Assembly (NCBI RefSeq): GCF_900182565.1
Contig: NZ_FXTI01000001.1
Location: forward strand, 573,620 to 637,619
DNA length: 64,000 bases
DNA from: Melghirimyces algeriensis
Lineage (GTDB): Bacteria > Bacillota > Bacilli > Thermoactinomycetales > DSM-45169
Direction: 5' to 3'
The position numbers were made by a program, and so were the translations under genes. Shown here piece by piece: positions 1 through 8,469 of the stretch; the stretch's first letter is position 1; every line of letters begins with the position of its first letter. The notes beneath the pieces are model-generated. The model was given only the letters and a program-made list of their open reading frames with translations. It made no database searches and was not told the DNA's origin.

Positions 1-332
1 GGAAGCAGGGTTTAGGTGCTGTCGTTACTCCCAAAGATAAAGACAGTCGGATTACGCTTTCCAATCTTGGACAACGACAGGCGATACTACATGATGTATC
101 CACCGTATTGGGTGTATACAGAGATACGGGTGAGCCTTCATTGGTTCCTTTGATTAAGCGTGATCTAAATGATGGTCGGCTGGGCGTTTTTCTTATTCCT
201 GAAGAAAAAGATTCAAAGGCGGCCATCGATATGATCCAACGGGTACCTGTGTTGGAAAGCGCGGTGCGGATGCCGACGGAACTTCTTAAACGTTTGTCGT
301 GGAGGGGACGCAGTAATGGGAATGACATTTGA
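1..332 (+). CDS. YIEGIA family protein, C-terminal part (5' end outside window)
   Basis: The reading frame is open from base 3 to the stop at 330-332, so only about the last 109 residues are present. The fragment is soluble-looking and charged (PKDKDSR, LIPEEKDSK) and ends in a basic tail. I assign it to the YIEGIA family mainly because the next gene looks like the small protein that accompanies this family in spore formers; the fragment alone would be hard to place. The function is not established. It overlaps the next gene by 17 bases, so the two are probably translated together. Confidence 0.55.
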   Translation, partial: KQGLGAVVTPKDKDSRITLSNLGQRQAILHDVSTVLGVYRDTGEPSLVPLIKRDLNDGRLGVFLIPEEKDSKAAIDMIQRVPVLESAVRMPTELLKRLSWRGRSNGNDI

Positions 333-513
333 AAAAGCCATATTGGCAATTGTATCCACTGATCGAGAGCAAGTGGCCGGCGGTGCTCCGATTTTCTATG
401 CAAAAAATAAGGAGCAGATGGAAGAAACCGCTTTTCTATTGGAAAAAATCTTGGATGGAATGGTTCATGAATTGAATTCTAGAACGAAAATTGTGGTTCG
501 TCACCGATCATGA
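316..513 (+). CDS. Small 'capping complex subunit for YIEGIA'-type protein
   Basis: A 65-residue protein starting inside the end of the preceding gene, with GGGGACG upstream of the ATG. It has no membrane segment. The N-terminal EKAILAIVSTD and the GGAPIFYAKN segment match what I remember of the small partner proteins found beside YIEGIA genes in Bacillales and Clostridia. The role is inferred from that pairing only. Its stop overlaps the next ATG (ATGA), so this is a tight translational unit. Confidence 0.55.
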   Translation: MGMTFEKAILAIVSTDREQVAGGAPIFYAKNKEQMEETAFLLEKILDGMVHELNSRTKIVVRHRS

Positions 514-887
514 ACCGCTTATATCTCAGCTCTGATTATGGGGCCATGGCCTTGGTTGCCGCACTCAGAGATTTGCAGGATGAAGGAGCTTCGATGGCTG
601 CAAAGATTCAACAATGTACGTTGTGGAAGGAAGATATCTGGAGCACACCGGGAAGAATTTATTGGGTGGGTTGTACACCCTCCAATGTCAGTATTTATAT
701 GATTGGTACGATGTGGAAGCCAGTAGTCCTTGAGCGGGCATTGACCCATATCCTTCAGTTAGCTGGTGAGTGCCTGCTGGAATGGGAAATGATTCGATTG
801 AATCATGGGTGTAAGAATGTGAAGTCTTGGTCTGGCTTTGTACGGAATTATCCACGACTGATTCGTATTCTTTCGGAAAGAGGTTGA
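510..887 (+). CDS. DUF3189-like protein, first of two tandem copies
   Basis: A 125-residue soluble protein overlapping the previous stop by four bases. It looks like a diverged paralogue of the next gene: both have a short N-terminal beta strand with an Y/S segment, a central strand pair and a similar C-terminal region ending YPRL followed by a helix. The next copy is a clearer DUF3189 member. No catalytic residues are known for this family, so I give no function. The alternative is an unrelated small protein of the same operon. Confidence 0.5.
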   Translation: MNRLYLSSDYGAMALVAALRDLQDEGASMAAKIQQCTLWKEDIWSTPGRIYWVGCTPSNVSIYMIGTMWKPVVLERALTHILQLAGECLLEWEMIRLNHGCKNVKSWSGFVRNYPRLIRILSERG

Positions 888-892
888 CCAAG

Positions 893-1354
893 ATGAATAT
901 TATTTATCAATGCTATGGAAGTGCACATTCTTCGGTAACAGCTGCGGCGATCCACTTGGGGAAGCTTCCTGAGAACCGGATTCCCACTGTGAAGGAAGTT
1001 ATGAATTTGCCTGACTTTGATCGATCATTGGATACCTATATTGGTACATTGTTCTATAAAGGAAAGGATGAATGTGGAATTTCTGTTTATACCCTGGGAC
1101 TGGGCAGAGAGTGGCAGGTTGGATTGCGATCGGTAGAATCTTTATTGCAACTGATCGGTCAAGATCCCAGTACGTTTCGAATTGTGCATGCGTTGAATTG
1201 TATTACCTTTACCACAAAGCTGGGAGGGGCATTATCCAGAAAATACGGCTTTTGGTGGATGGGAAGGCGATTGGCTGCTTATGGAGTTCGTAAGAGTTAC
1301 CCTCGCTTGGTTACTCTTGTTCAAGAGGTGAAAAATGACCTTCATCGTACATAA
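893..1354 (+). CDS. DUF3189 family protein
   Basis: Start chosen at the ATG at 893, behind AAAGAGG, giving 153 residues that begin MNIIYQCYGSAHSSVTAAA. The N-terminal YCYGSAHSS and the HLGKLP segment are typical of the DUF3189 family found in spore-forming Firmicutes. The C-terminus (YGVRKSYPRLV) resembles that of the preceding gene, which suggests a tandem duplication. There are only 5 bases between the two genes. The function is unknown; the family is mostly seen in spore formers. Confidence 0.7.
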   Translation: MNIIYQCYGSAHSSVTAAAIHLGKLPENRIPTVKEVMNLPDFDRSLDTYIGTLFYKGKDECGISVYTLGLGREWQVGLRSVESLLQLIGQDPSTFRIVHALNCITFTTKLGGALSRKYGFWWMGRRLAAYGVRKSYPRLVTLVQEVKNDLHRT

Positions 1355-1450
1355 GGTTATGGGCTTCATCTCCCTTCTGTGTTAGAATCATACTGTTCGT
1401 ATATCTTTCGGAATATGTTGACTGGAAAATGTTGAGGAGAGGAATTCGGT

Positions 1451-2770
1451 ATGAGTATGCCTGTTGTAGCAATCGTCGGCCGACCCAACGTAGGCAAGTC
1501 GACGCTTTTCAATCGGATTGCAGGACAACGGATTGCTATTGTGGAAGATAAACCGGGAATTACCCGTGATCGAATCTACAGTCGCTCCGATTGGTCAGGG
1601 CGAGCATTTCATTTAATCGATACAGGGGGCTTGGAATTTAACAAAAAAGATGAAGTGGTGGAGCATATCCGGCATCAAGCCGAACTGGCCATCGAGGAAG
1701 CGGATGTGATTTTGTTTGTCGTGGATGGTAAGGAAGGTGTGACCGCTACTGACGAAGAAGTGGGTCGGTTGCTTCATCGTTCCAATAAGCCTGTGGTGTT
1801 AGCGGTTAATAAGCTGGATCATATCAAGCATGAGGATCATGTCTATGACTTTTATCGCTTGGGTTTTGAGGAACCGATTGCCATCTCTTCTCTGCATGGC
1901 TCTGGAACAGGAGATTTGTTGGATGCAGTAATCCGTTGTTTCCCAGAAGGAGAGGAGGAGGAATACGATACCGATACAATCCGTGTTTCCATTATCGGCC
2001 GACCCAATGTCGGCAAGTCCTCTTTGGTGAATCGAATTCTCGGTGAACAACGGGTTATCGTAAGTTCAGTGGCCGGCACTACTCGCGATGCCATTGATAC
2101 TCCCTTTTCCCATGATGATCAGGATTATGTTATTGTGGATACGGCTGGAATGCGAAAGCGTGGGAAGGTGTATGAGTCAACGGAAAAGTACAGTGTCATC
2201 CGTGCCTTAAAAGCGATTGAACGTTCCGATGTCGTCTTGATTGTGTTGGATGGTGTAGAAGGAGTGACCGAGCAGGATAAACGGGTGGCAGGTATTGCTC
2301 ATGAGGGTGGACGGGGTGCGATCTTTGTTGTTAACAAATGGGATGCTGTAGAGAAAGATGATAAGACGATGAAGCGCTTCTCAGAGGAAATACGGGAAGC
2401 GTTTGGGTTTATGGACTATGCTCCGGTTCTGTTTACATCTGCCAAAACCGGCCAACGCGTCAACCGGGTTTTGCCAGTAGTAAAAGAGGTGGCCGAGCAA
2501 CATGCCATGCGTGTTTCCACATCGGTATTAAACCAAGTGCTTCAGGATGCAACGATGTCGACGCCCCCTCCTTCAGTAAAGGGAAAAAGGGCTCGAATCC
2601 AATATGGAACACAGGTATCTGTTAAACCTCCCACATTTGTTCTGTTTGTCAATGATCCGGAATCTGTCCATTTCAGCTATACTCGCTATCTGGAAAATCA
2701 GCTTCGTGAGGCATTTGGCTTTATCGGGACACCGATCCGAATGATGTTGCGAAAGAAAAAGAGAAATTGA
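1451..2770 (+). CDS. der: Ribosome biogenesis GTPase Der (EngA)
   Basis: An essential double-domain GTPase that acts in late assembly of the 50S ribosomal subunit. At 439 residues it has the family length. The first G domain shows GRPNVGKS at 10-17, DTGG at 57-60 and NKLD at 120-123. The second G domain repeats GRPNVGKS at 183-190, then DTAG and NKWD. The last ~90 residues form the KH-like domain. The ATG follows a good GAGGAGAGG site. It is followed, 87 bases on, by plsY, the usual der-plsY-gpsA order in Bacillales. Confidence 0.97.
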   Translation: MSMPVVAIVGRPNVGKSTLFNRIAGQRIAIVEDKPGITRDRIYSRSDWSGRAFHLIDTGGLEFNKKDEVVEHIRHQAELAIEEADVILFVVDGKEGVTATDEEVGRLLHRSNKPVVLAVNKLDHIKHEDHVYDFYRLGFEEPIAISSLHGSGTGDLLDAVIRCFPEGEEEEYDTDTIRVSIIGRPNVGKSSLVNRILGEQRVIVSSVAGTTRDAIDTPFSHDDQDYVIVDTAGMRKRGKVYESTEKYSVIRALKAIERSDVVLIVLDGVEGVTEQDKRVAGIAHEGGRGAIFVVNKWDAVEKDDKTMKRFSEEIREAFGFMDYAPVLFTSAKTGQRVNRVLPVVKEVAEQHAMRVSTSVLNQVLQDATMSTPPPSVKGKRARIQYGTQVSVKPPTFVLFVNDPESVHFSYTRYLENQLREAFGFIGTPIRMMLRKKKRN

Positions 2771-2857
2771 GATTCGGGAAAAAGGTGTGGAACCGGTTTC
2801 CTCTGTCCACTTTATTGATAACCTCTTAATCAATGTCATGCAATGAGGAGGGATGAT

Positions 2858-3463
2858 ATGGGTATTTCCATACTTGTAGTAGTACTTTCTTATCTGATGG
2901 GTTCTTTTAGCTTCAGTTACTGGTTTGCCCGATTGCTGAAAGGGATTGATATTCGTTCGCGGGGAAGCGGAAATGCCGGAGCCACCAATATGTTACGTGT
3001 TGTTGGAAAAGGTCCTGCAGCTGCCGTCTTTATCCTGGATGCATTAAAAGGAACAGCAGCAGTCGCTTTGGCTGCCTGGTTATCGGGAACTCCCACAATG
3101 ATGATGTTGGCGGGAGTGATGGCGATCATTGGACACAACTGGCCAGTGTTTCTTGGTTTTCGTGGTGGAAAAGGGATTGCAACCACAATCGGTGTTACAG
3201 CTTTCCTTACTCTTTTGGCAGCGTTGATTTCAGGGGTTACCGCTATTTTGGCTATTATTCTTACCCGTTATGTTTCATTGGGGTCCTTGATTTTTGCTGT
3301 CAGTCTTCCAATCATGATTTTGCTCCTGGATTATCCATCCCCTTATGTTTATCTCAGTCTCGTAATTACGGTTATGGCCATTATTCGACATGCTTCCAAC
3401 ATCAAGCGACTGCTGAAAGGAACGGAGAGTAAGCTGGGTTCATCCCAGCAGCAACGGAGCTAG
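2858..3463 (+). CDS. plsY: Glycerol-3-phosphate acyltransferase PlsY
   Basis: Membrane enzyme that transfers the acyl group from acyl-phosphate to glycerol 3-phosphate, the first step of phosphatidic acid synthesis. The start at 2858 is chosen because GAGGAGG lies just upstream; an ATG at 2843 falls within that site. The 201 residues carry the family signatures SRGSGNAGATN near the N-terminus and GFRGGKGIATT in the middle, within about five membrane segments. The next gene, gpsA, makes its glycerol 3-phosphate substrate, so the pairing is functional. Confidence 0.95.
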   Translation: MGISILVVVLSYLMGSFSFSYWFARLLKGIDIRSRGSGNAGATNMLRVVGKGPAAAVFILDALKGTAAVALAAWLSGTPTMMMLAGVMAIIGHNWPVFLGFRGGKGIATTIGVTAFLTLLAALISGVTAILAIILTRYVSLGSLIFAVSLPIMILLLDYPSPYVYLSLVITVMAIIRHASNIKRLLKGTESKLGSSQQQRS

Positions 3464-3483
3464 CGTAGACGGAGGTATAAAGG

Positions 3484-4518
3484 ATGACACAAAAAAAAGC
3501 GACAGTCTTGGGAGCAGGCAGTTGGGGAACCGTTTTGGCTACGGTATTGGCCGATAACGGTCTGGATGTAACCATTTGGGCACGAAGAGGTGCCGTGGTC
3601 CAGGAGATAAATGAGAAGCGAATAAACAGCCAATACCTTCAAGGTATTCAGCTTCCTGAAACGTTAAAGGCGACCTCCTCCATCAGGGATGCTGTATCTG
3701 GAGCTGATTTTCTCCTGTTTGTGGTCCCTTCCCATTCCATGCGGGAGGTGGCCAAACAAGCGGCTCCTTACTTGAAACACAAATGCGTTGTCGTACATGC
3801 AACCAAGGGTTTTGAGCTCAACTCCTTAAAACGGATGTCTGAAGTTCTGAAAGAGGAGTTTCCTTCATTTGCCTCTGATCGGATTGCTGTATTGTCCGGA
3901 CCCAGTCATGCTGAGGAAGTGATTGAAAAGTCACCCACTACCGTTGTCGTTGCATCCGATCATTCCTCTGTAGCCCAAAAAGCCCAATCCTATTTGATTA
4001 ATTCCTACTTTCGGGTTTACACGCATCCAGATGTGACGGGTGTCGAGGTGGGCGGTTCATTAAAAAATATTATTGCCTTGGGAGCGGGTCTTTCAGATGG
4101 CCTCGGCTTTGGTGATAATGCCAAAGCGGCACTGATTACACGGGGGCTGGCTGAGATGGCCCGTTTGGGAATGGCAATGGGGGCGAAGCCCATCACATTT
4201 GCGGGTCTTTCCGGAGTCGGTGACCTTGTCGTGACCTGTACCAGTCGACACAGTCGAAACTGGAGAGCGGGGAACCTCTTGAGTCAAGGAATGGGACTGG
4301 ACGAAGTGCTGAACCAGATGGGGATGGTGGTGGAGGGAATTAAGACCACACAGGCTGCACAGGAACTGTCAGCGCGTTATCTGGTGGAAATGCCGATTAC
4401 CCAGGAGCTTTATGCTGTCCTTTTTGAACAGAAAGATCCTCGTCAAGCAGTAGAGGATTTGATGACCCGTGGAAAAACAGATGAGATGGAGCAAATGATT
4501 GAAGGTTCATTGGATTAA
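3484..4518 (+). CDS. gpsA: NAD(P)H-dependent glycerol-3-phosphate dehydrogenase
   Basis: Reduces dihydroxyacetone phosphate to sn-glycerol 3-phosphate for phospholipid synthesis. The 344-residue protein has the Rossmann signature GAGSWG at 10-15, the GGSLKNIIALGAG segment with the catalytic lysine, and the C-terminal helical domain with RNWRAG. GGAGGTATAAAGG precedes the ATG. It lies 20 bases after plsY, so one operon is likely, and a strong hairpin follows 140 bases downstream. Confidence 0.96.
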   Translation: MTQKKATVLGAGSWGTVLATVLADNGLDVTIWARRGAVVQEINEKRINSQYLQGIQLPETLKATSSIRDAVSGADFLLFVVPSHSMREVAKQAAPYLKHKCVVVHATKGFELNSLKRMSEVLKEEFPSFASDRIAVLSGPSHAEEVIEKSPTTVVVASDHSSVAQKAQSYLINSYFRVYTHPDVTGVEVGGSLKNIIALGAGLSDGLGFGDNAKAALITRGLAEMARLGMAMGAKPITFAGLSGVGDLVVTCTSRHSRNWRAGNLLSQGMGLDEVLNQMGMVVEGIKTTQAAQELSARYLVEMPITQELYAVLFEQKDPRQAVEDLMTRGKTDEMEQMIEGSLD

Positions 4519-4661
4519 AACGCCTATTGTTCACAGGAGTCGTTGCAAAGATTTCTCGTCCCACATAAGCTGTAGTACTTCCGGTTTCCACCTGTCTACG
4601 ATTATGACGGCTCTTAGCCAGGGGAACAGGGACCAGCAGGCTTACGGGTGTTAAACCGGAA

Positions 4662-4705
4662 AACAGGGGAACGCCGATCAGATCAGCGTTGCCCCTGTTT
4701 TTGTT
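4662..4705. terminator. Bidirectional terminator between gpsA and the minus-strand gene
   Basis: AACAGGGGAACGC and GCGTTGCCCCTGTT form a stem of about 14 bp with one mismatch at the tip, followed on the plus strand by TTTTTGTTT. On the minus strand it is followed by TTTTCC, so it may serve both converging units. It overlaps the last codons of the minus-strand gene. Confidence 0.75.
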
Positions 4706-5204
4706 TGCGTTCGTTCGGAATTTCAGATGTTTTTGCTTGCATCAACTGGGATAGGATCTGTTTGAATAAAGGGGATTGAAGGATTTTTATCAGTTGGGAA
4801 AAATCAAATTGTTGGAGAGGGTTGGGGGATTGCGTGTTTCCTTCCGGATCTGGATCTGGTGGTGGCAGGTTGAGTCTCGGAATCTCTTCTTCTTCATGCC
4901 GATTGGGCTTTACCAGTCTCAATGGGGGACGAAATCGGGATGGCGACCGACGTTGTCCCATAAATTGATTGGCCATTTCAAACATTTGATACGCATTGTC
5001 CATAATTCTTTCCATACGGTGCAGTGATTGACTTAAGTCCTTCAGTGTAGAGCGCAATGTGTAAAAACCATTGATGATTTTTGTCAAGTTAATGGAATTC
5101 AAGTCTGTTTGGTTGTTTTGAGGAGTGGAATTCTTCTGTGGCACAGGCTTACGCCTTTTGCGAGCTCTTCTTGGGTGACTCCGTCGAACCGTGTTTTTTG
5201 ACAC
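4683..5204 (-). CDS. Basic, proline-rich protein of unknown function
   Basis: A 173-residue protein with a GTG start behind GGAGGAG on the minus strand, which supports it as real. The N-terminal 25 residues are strongly basic (RRSHPRRARKRRKP). A central predicted helix (about 38-80) is followed by a proline- and acid-rich linker (about 100-125) and a C-terminal helix (FSQLIKILQSPLFKQIL). No membrane segment or known domain is seen. The layout, helices joined by disordered stretches, recalls spore coat or spore morphogenetic proteins, and it sits in a sporulation-rich neighbourhood; that is inference. Confidence 0.6.
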   Translation of the reverse strand: MSKNTVRRSHPRRARKRRKPVPQKNSTPQNNQTDLNSINLTKIINGFYTLRSTLKDLSQSLHRMERIMDNAYQMFEMANQFMGQRRSPSRFRPPLRLVKPNRHEEEEIPRLNLPPPDPDPEGNTQSPNPLQQFDFSQLIKILQSPLFKQILSQLMQAKTSEIPNERKQKQGQR

Positions 5205-5286
5205 AGCGAATCTCCTCCACTTCGGGCTGTTGTCTTCCTATCCTATGCGAATATCTTGGTGTCGATCTGGACAGTAGCCCGAAATA

Positions 5287-5315
5287 TTGGTGGGCGGATG
5301 TGGATTTGCTATACT
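5287..5315 (+). promoter_or_regulatory. Putative promoter for the DUF2768 gene
   Basis: TTGGTG at 5287-5292, a 17-base spacer and TATACT at 5310-5315. It lies between the divergent minus-strand gene and the small membrane gene that starts at 5350. Moderate match to a sigma-A promoter. Confidence 0.4.
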
Positions 5316-5349
5316 GGTATCAGAATGGAAAAAAGGAAGTTGATGAATC

Positions 5350-5508
5350 ATGGAAGCCATGATCAGTATTATTTTGTTGTTGGTTGCAAATTTTATGATG
5401 GCTTGGACCCGACAGTTGAGCACAGGTTGGATTCGGATTGTACTGTCCATTATCGCTACGCTTCTCTTGTTGCCTGCGTTCCTGTTCGGGATTCGGGCAT
5501 TGACCTGA
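5350..5508 (+). CDS. DUF2768-type small membrane protein (YphE-like)
   Basis: A 52-residue gene with ATG at 5350 behind GGAAGT. The translation has two hydrophobic segments, residues 4-18 and about 29-48, separated by a short WTRQLSTGW turn. In B. subtilis the gene between gpsA and spoIVA in this position is yphE, a DUF2768 protein of 67 residues, followed by the lipoprotein yphF, exactly as here. The assignment rests on size, topology and position. The function is unknown. Confidence 0.65.
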   Translation: MEAMISIILLLVANFMMAWTRQLSTGWIRIVLSIIATLLLLPAFLFGIRALT

Positions 5509-5539
5509 AAGGATGCAGGCGAGTATTGGAGGGAGTCAA

Positions 5540-6247
5540 ATGAACCGTTGGATGTGGGCAACTGTCTTTCTGGTTGTCTTGTTATTGTCGGGTTGTGCTC
5601 AAACGAAGGAATTCAAACAACGTATAACGGAAGATTTACCCCATGACGTCCAGAAAGTGCAAACTGCTGTGGACCAATACAGGAAGGAAAATAACGGAGT
5701 CTTGCCATTGAAACCCCCTCAAGGTTCCACGCTGTATCAAAAATATATCGTGGATTTCTCCAAGTTGGAGCCATATTTGGGAAGCATTCCATCAAATTCG
5801 TATCAAAAAGGTGGAAATTACGTTTTTGTGGTGGTTGATCCTGGAGAGCAGCCCAAAGTAAAAGTGATGGACCTTCGAGTGACGGAACGGTTGCGGGAAC
5901 TGCAAGGGCGTGTAAACGCGTACAATATGGAACAAGGTCATTTGCCCCTAGGAAAAAAAGAAGGTAAAGGTCTCTATGCGCTTAACTTTGATAAGTTGGA
6001 TACTGAACCGGTGACCATTCCAAGTCCATACCATTCTCAGTTGTCTCTTCCTTTGTTAATTGACAAAAAAGGAACACTTTATGTGGATTATCGTATGGAT
6101 CTGGTTCAAATCTTGGAGGAAACAAAGAAAAAACCGGAAAAAAATATGGACACGAGACAACTGTTGTATCAAGATTCTTTGTTTGCGCCGGCATATTCTC
6201 CCCCGATGCGTCTGAAAGATGGGGATCCGGTATTGTACAGCGAATAA
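5540..6247 (+). CDS. YphF-like lipoprotein
   Basis: A 235-residue protein starting at 5540 behind GGAGGG. The signal peptide ends in the lipobox LLSGC, with the lipidated cysteine at residue 19. The mature part is mostly beta/alpha and carries several YRKENNG-like and YNMEQGHLP segments that look like a weak internal repeat (about 48-60 and 130-145). Position and type match B. subtilis yphF. No enzymatic motif is seen. Confidence 0.75.
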   Translation: MNRWMWATVFLVVLLLSGCAQTKEFKQRITEDLPHDVQKVQTAVDQYRKENNGVLPLKPPQGSTLYQKYIVDFSKLEPYLGSIPSNSYQKGGNYVFVVVDPGEQPKVKVMDLRVTERLRELQGRVNAYNMEQGHLPLGKKEGKGLYALNFDKLDTEPVTIPSPYHSQLSLPLLIDKKGTLYVDYRMDLVQILEETKKKPEKNMDTRQLLYQDSLFAPAYSPPMRLKDGDPVLYSE

Positions 6248-6492
6248 TGAACACGGTTTGTTCATAAAGATGGAGTAAAGGATGAGAGAAGCGAGATGAA
6301 GAAACATTGGATGGTTTAGAAAGCCTTGTGTTTCATCTCATTGTAATTCCGGCGATATTTTTACTGGGAAGGTTGTCGGTGTTAAAAGTCTCTGGGTTTC
6401 GAGTTAAGGTGAAAAGAGTTGAAAAGCACCCTGAAAAAGAACATAGAAGGGTATGAAGATGTCCCTATTGGATAACGCGTTCGTTTTCCAAA

Positions 6493-6535
6493 AAAACAGT
6501 CCAATTTTAACGATAAATTGGGCTGTTTTTTTATT
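6493..6535 (+). terminator. Rho-independent terminator upstream of spoIVA
   Basis: AAAACAGTCCAATTT and AAATTGGGCTGTTTT pair around a TAACGAT loop, with one G-U pair, and run into T7. It would end transcription from the yphF-like gene. Confidence 0.85.
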
Positions 6536-6650
6536 ATATGGAAAATAATTGAATTCCATGATATAAGGAGGACGTTTTTCATCGTTAAACGTTTTTCTGG
6601 AATAAGTCTTGATTTTGAATGCCCTTTTTTGATTTTTCTCCACTGATAAA

Positions 6651-6678
6651 TCATAACCGAAAAACCTACTCATATATT
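6651..6678 (+). promoter_or_regulatory. Possible sigma-E promoter of spoIVA
   Basis: TCATA at 6651-6655, a 15-base spacer and CATATATT at 6671-6678 resemble the mother-cell sigma-E pattern (ATA in the -35, CATAnnnT in the -10). spoIVA of B. subtilis is known to be sigma-E driven. The match is by eye. Confidence 0.45.
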
Positions 6679-6778
6679 TATAGTGTCCAAATTCCATCTG
6701 TGCGTATATAAAGGAGGCGGTTCGCCTTCGCACCGACGACGGATCAGTGAAAGCGGAACTTATGAGGGAGGGGTTTTC

Positions 6779-8257
6779 GTGGAGAAAGTGGACATCTTTA
6801 AAGATATTGCCGAACGAACGGGAGGAGATATTTATCTGGGTGTGGTCGGTGCGGTGCGCACCGGAAAATCCACCTTTATCAAGCGGTTTATGGAGCAGGT
6901 TGTCATACCAAATATCAGTGAAGAAACGGAGAGAGTTCGGGCCACTGACGAACTTCCCCAAAGTGGGGCAGGAAAAACCATCACGACCATAGAGCCTAAG
7001 TTTGTACCCAATCAGGCGGTCCAACTTCATGTAGATGAAGGAATCGATATAAATGTCCGGCTCGTTGACTGCGTTGGTTATGCGATTGATGGAGCAAAAG
7101 GTTATGAGGATGAGTCCGGACCAAGGATGATTAATACTCCATGGTTTGAAGAACCGATTCCTTTTCAAGAGGCTGCAGAGGTTGGAACGCGGAAGGTGAT
7201 TCAGGAACATTCCACTTTGGGTGTTGTGGTGACGACAGATGGGTCGATTACGGATATTCCCCGTTCAGCTTACGAGGAAGTGGAAGAGCGTATTGTAGAA
7301 GAAATGAAAGAGGTTGGAAAGCCTTTTGTTCTGGTATTAAACTCCACCCACCCCAACAGTGAGGAAGTTCTACAATTGAGAGAGACACTGGCTGAGAAAT
7401 ATGATGTTCCCGTTATGGCTGTCAGTGTAGCGACAATTGATGAAGAACAGATCTACGCTGTTCTGAAAGAAGTTCTGTTTGAGTTTCCAGTACATGAAGT
7501 AAATGTAAACCTTCCGAGTTGGGTGATGGTGTTAGATGAGGATCACTGGTTGAGACAGAATTTCGAAACATCTGTTCGGGAAACAGTAAATGATATTCGG
7601 CGTCTCCGAGATGTAGATCAGGTGGTTGGTCAATTTTCGGAATATGAATTTATCGAACGAGCAGCCTTATCAGGAATGGATATGGGTCAAGGTGTCGCGG
7701 AAATCGATCTTTATGCCCCGGATGAATTGTACGACAATATCCTCACTGAAGTGGTAGGGGTTACTATTCAGGGGAAAGATCATTTGCTTCAGTTGATGAA
7801 AGAATTTTCCAAGGCGAAGCAGGAATATGATAAAGTTTCCGAAGCGGTTCAGATGGTAAAAACCACAGGGTATGGGGTTGCAGCACCAACAATGGAAGAA
7901 ATGACACTGGATGAGCCTGAGTTGATTAAACAAGGGTCCCGCTTTGGAGTTCGCCTAAAGGCAACCGCTCCTTCCATTCATATGATTCGAGTGAATGTCC
8001 ACTCCGAATTTGCTCCAATTATAGGATCTGAACGACAGAGTGAAGAGTTAGTCAACTATTTGATGAAAGACTTTGAAGCAGATCCATTAAGCATCTGGGA
8101 GTCTGATATTTTTGGTCGTTCCCTTCATTCTATCGTTCAGGAAGGTATTCAGGCGAAACTGTCGATGATGCCGGAAAACGCCAGGTACAAACTTCAGGAA
8201 ACGCTGGAGAGAATTATCAATGAAGGCTCAGGCGGCTTAATCGCCATTATCCTGTAA
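6779..8257 (+). CDS. spoIVA: Stage IV sporulation protein A
   Basis: Cytoskeletal ATPase that polymerises on the outer forespore membrane as the basement layer of the spore coat. I place the start at the GTG at 6779, behind GAGGGAGGGG, giving 492 residues, the same length as B. subtilis SpoIVA. The N-terminus EKVDIFKDIAERTGGDIYLG is near identical to the family. The Walker A motif GAVRTGKS lies at 24-31, and the C-terminus ends in the conserved SGGLIAIIL, the part that contacts the forespore membrane through SpoVM. It is monocistronic, with terminators on both sides. Confidence 0.98.
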   Translation: MEKVDIFKDIAERTGGDIYLGVVGAVRTGKSTFIKRFMEQVVIPNISEETERVRATDELPQSGAGKTITTIEPKFVPNQAVQLHVDEGIDINVRLVDCVGYAIDGAKGYEDESGPRMINTPWFEEPIPFQEAAEVGTRKVIQEHSTLGVVVTTDGSITDIPRSAYEEVEERIVEEMKEVGKPFVLVLNSTHPNSEEVLQLRETLAEKYDVPVMAVSVATIDEEQIYAVLKEVLFEFPVHEVNVNLPSWVMVLDEDHWLRQNFETSVRETVNDIRRLRDVDQVVGQFSEYEFIERAALSGMDMGQGVAEIDLYAPDELYDNILTEVVGVTIQGKDHLLQLMKEFSKAKQEYDKVSEAVQMVKTTGYGVAAPTMEEMTLDEPELIKQGSRFGVRLKATAPSIHMIRVNVHSEFAPIIGSERQSEELVNYLMKDFEADPLSIWESDIFGRSLHSIVQEGIQAKLSMMPENARYKLQETLERIINEGSGGLIAIIL

Positions 8258-8278
8258 TTTTCTCCGTGTTCTTGTCTC

Positions 8279-8312
8279 TCAAGCGCTCTGGTATAGAGTG
8301 CTTTTTTGTTTT
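8279..8312 (+). terminator. Terminator after spoIVA
   Basis: AGCGCTCT and AGAGTGCT form an 8-bp stem (one G-U pair) around GGTAT, followed by TTTTTTGTTTTTT. Confidence 0.8.
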
Positions 8313-8337
8313 TTTTATTTAAAACCCGCATAAACAC

Positions 8338-8367
8338 TTGATATTTCCCAGCTGAGTGTATTACTAT
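8338..8367 (+). promoter_or_regulatory. Putative hbs promoter
   Basis: TTGATA at 8338-8343, an 18-base spacer and TACTAT at 8362-8367, about 100 bases before the hbs start. This leaves a long 5' leader for an abundantly expressed gene. Confidence 0.5.
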
Positions 8368-8469
8368 AAGTTTGTCCCGACTGGTGCAAAGGTTTGGGGT
8401 GCATAAGTTTATGTGGAACAGTGAAGTATTGATTTTAGAACCAAAAACCTTGGAGAGGAGGTGAGGGTT

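Larger units (their letters stand above)
6248..6778. other. Intergenic region between yphF-like gene and spoIVA
   Basis: About 530 bases without a convincing gene. It holds an imperfect inverted repeat (GAGATGAA at 6293-6300 and TTCATCTC at 6332-6339), a clear terminator at 6493-6535 and a possible sigma-E promoter at 6651-6678. The region is AT-rich. The reading frames in it are antisense shadows. Confidence 0.6.

Noticed and set aside
6404..7210. 268-residue minus-strand frame across the spoIVA start
   Set aside because: It is antisense to conserved spoIVA codons and the terminator; composition (Phe, Ser, His rich) is typical of a shadow frame.
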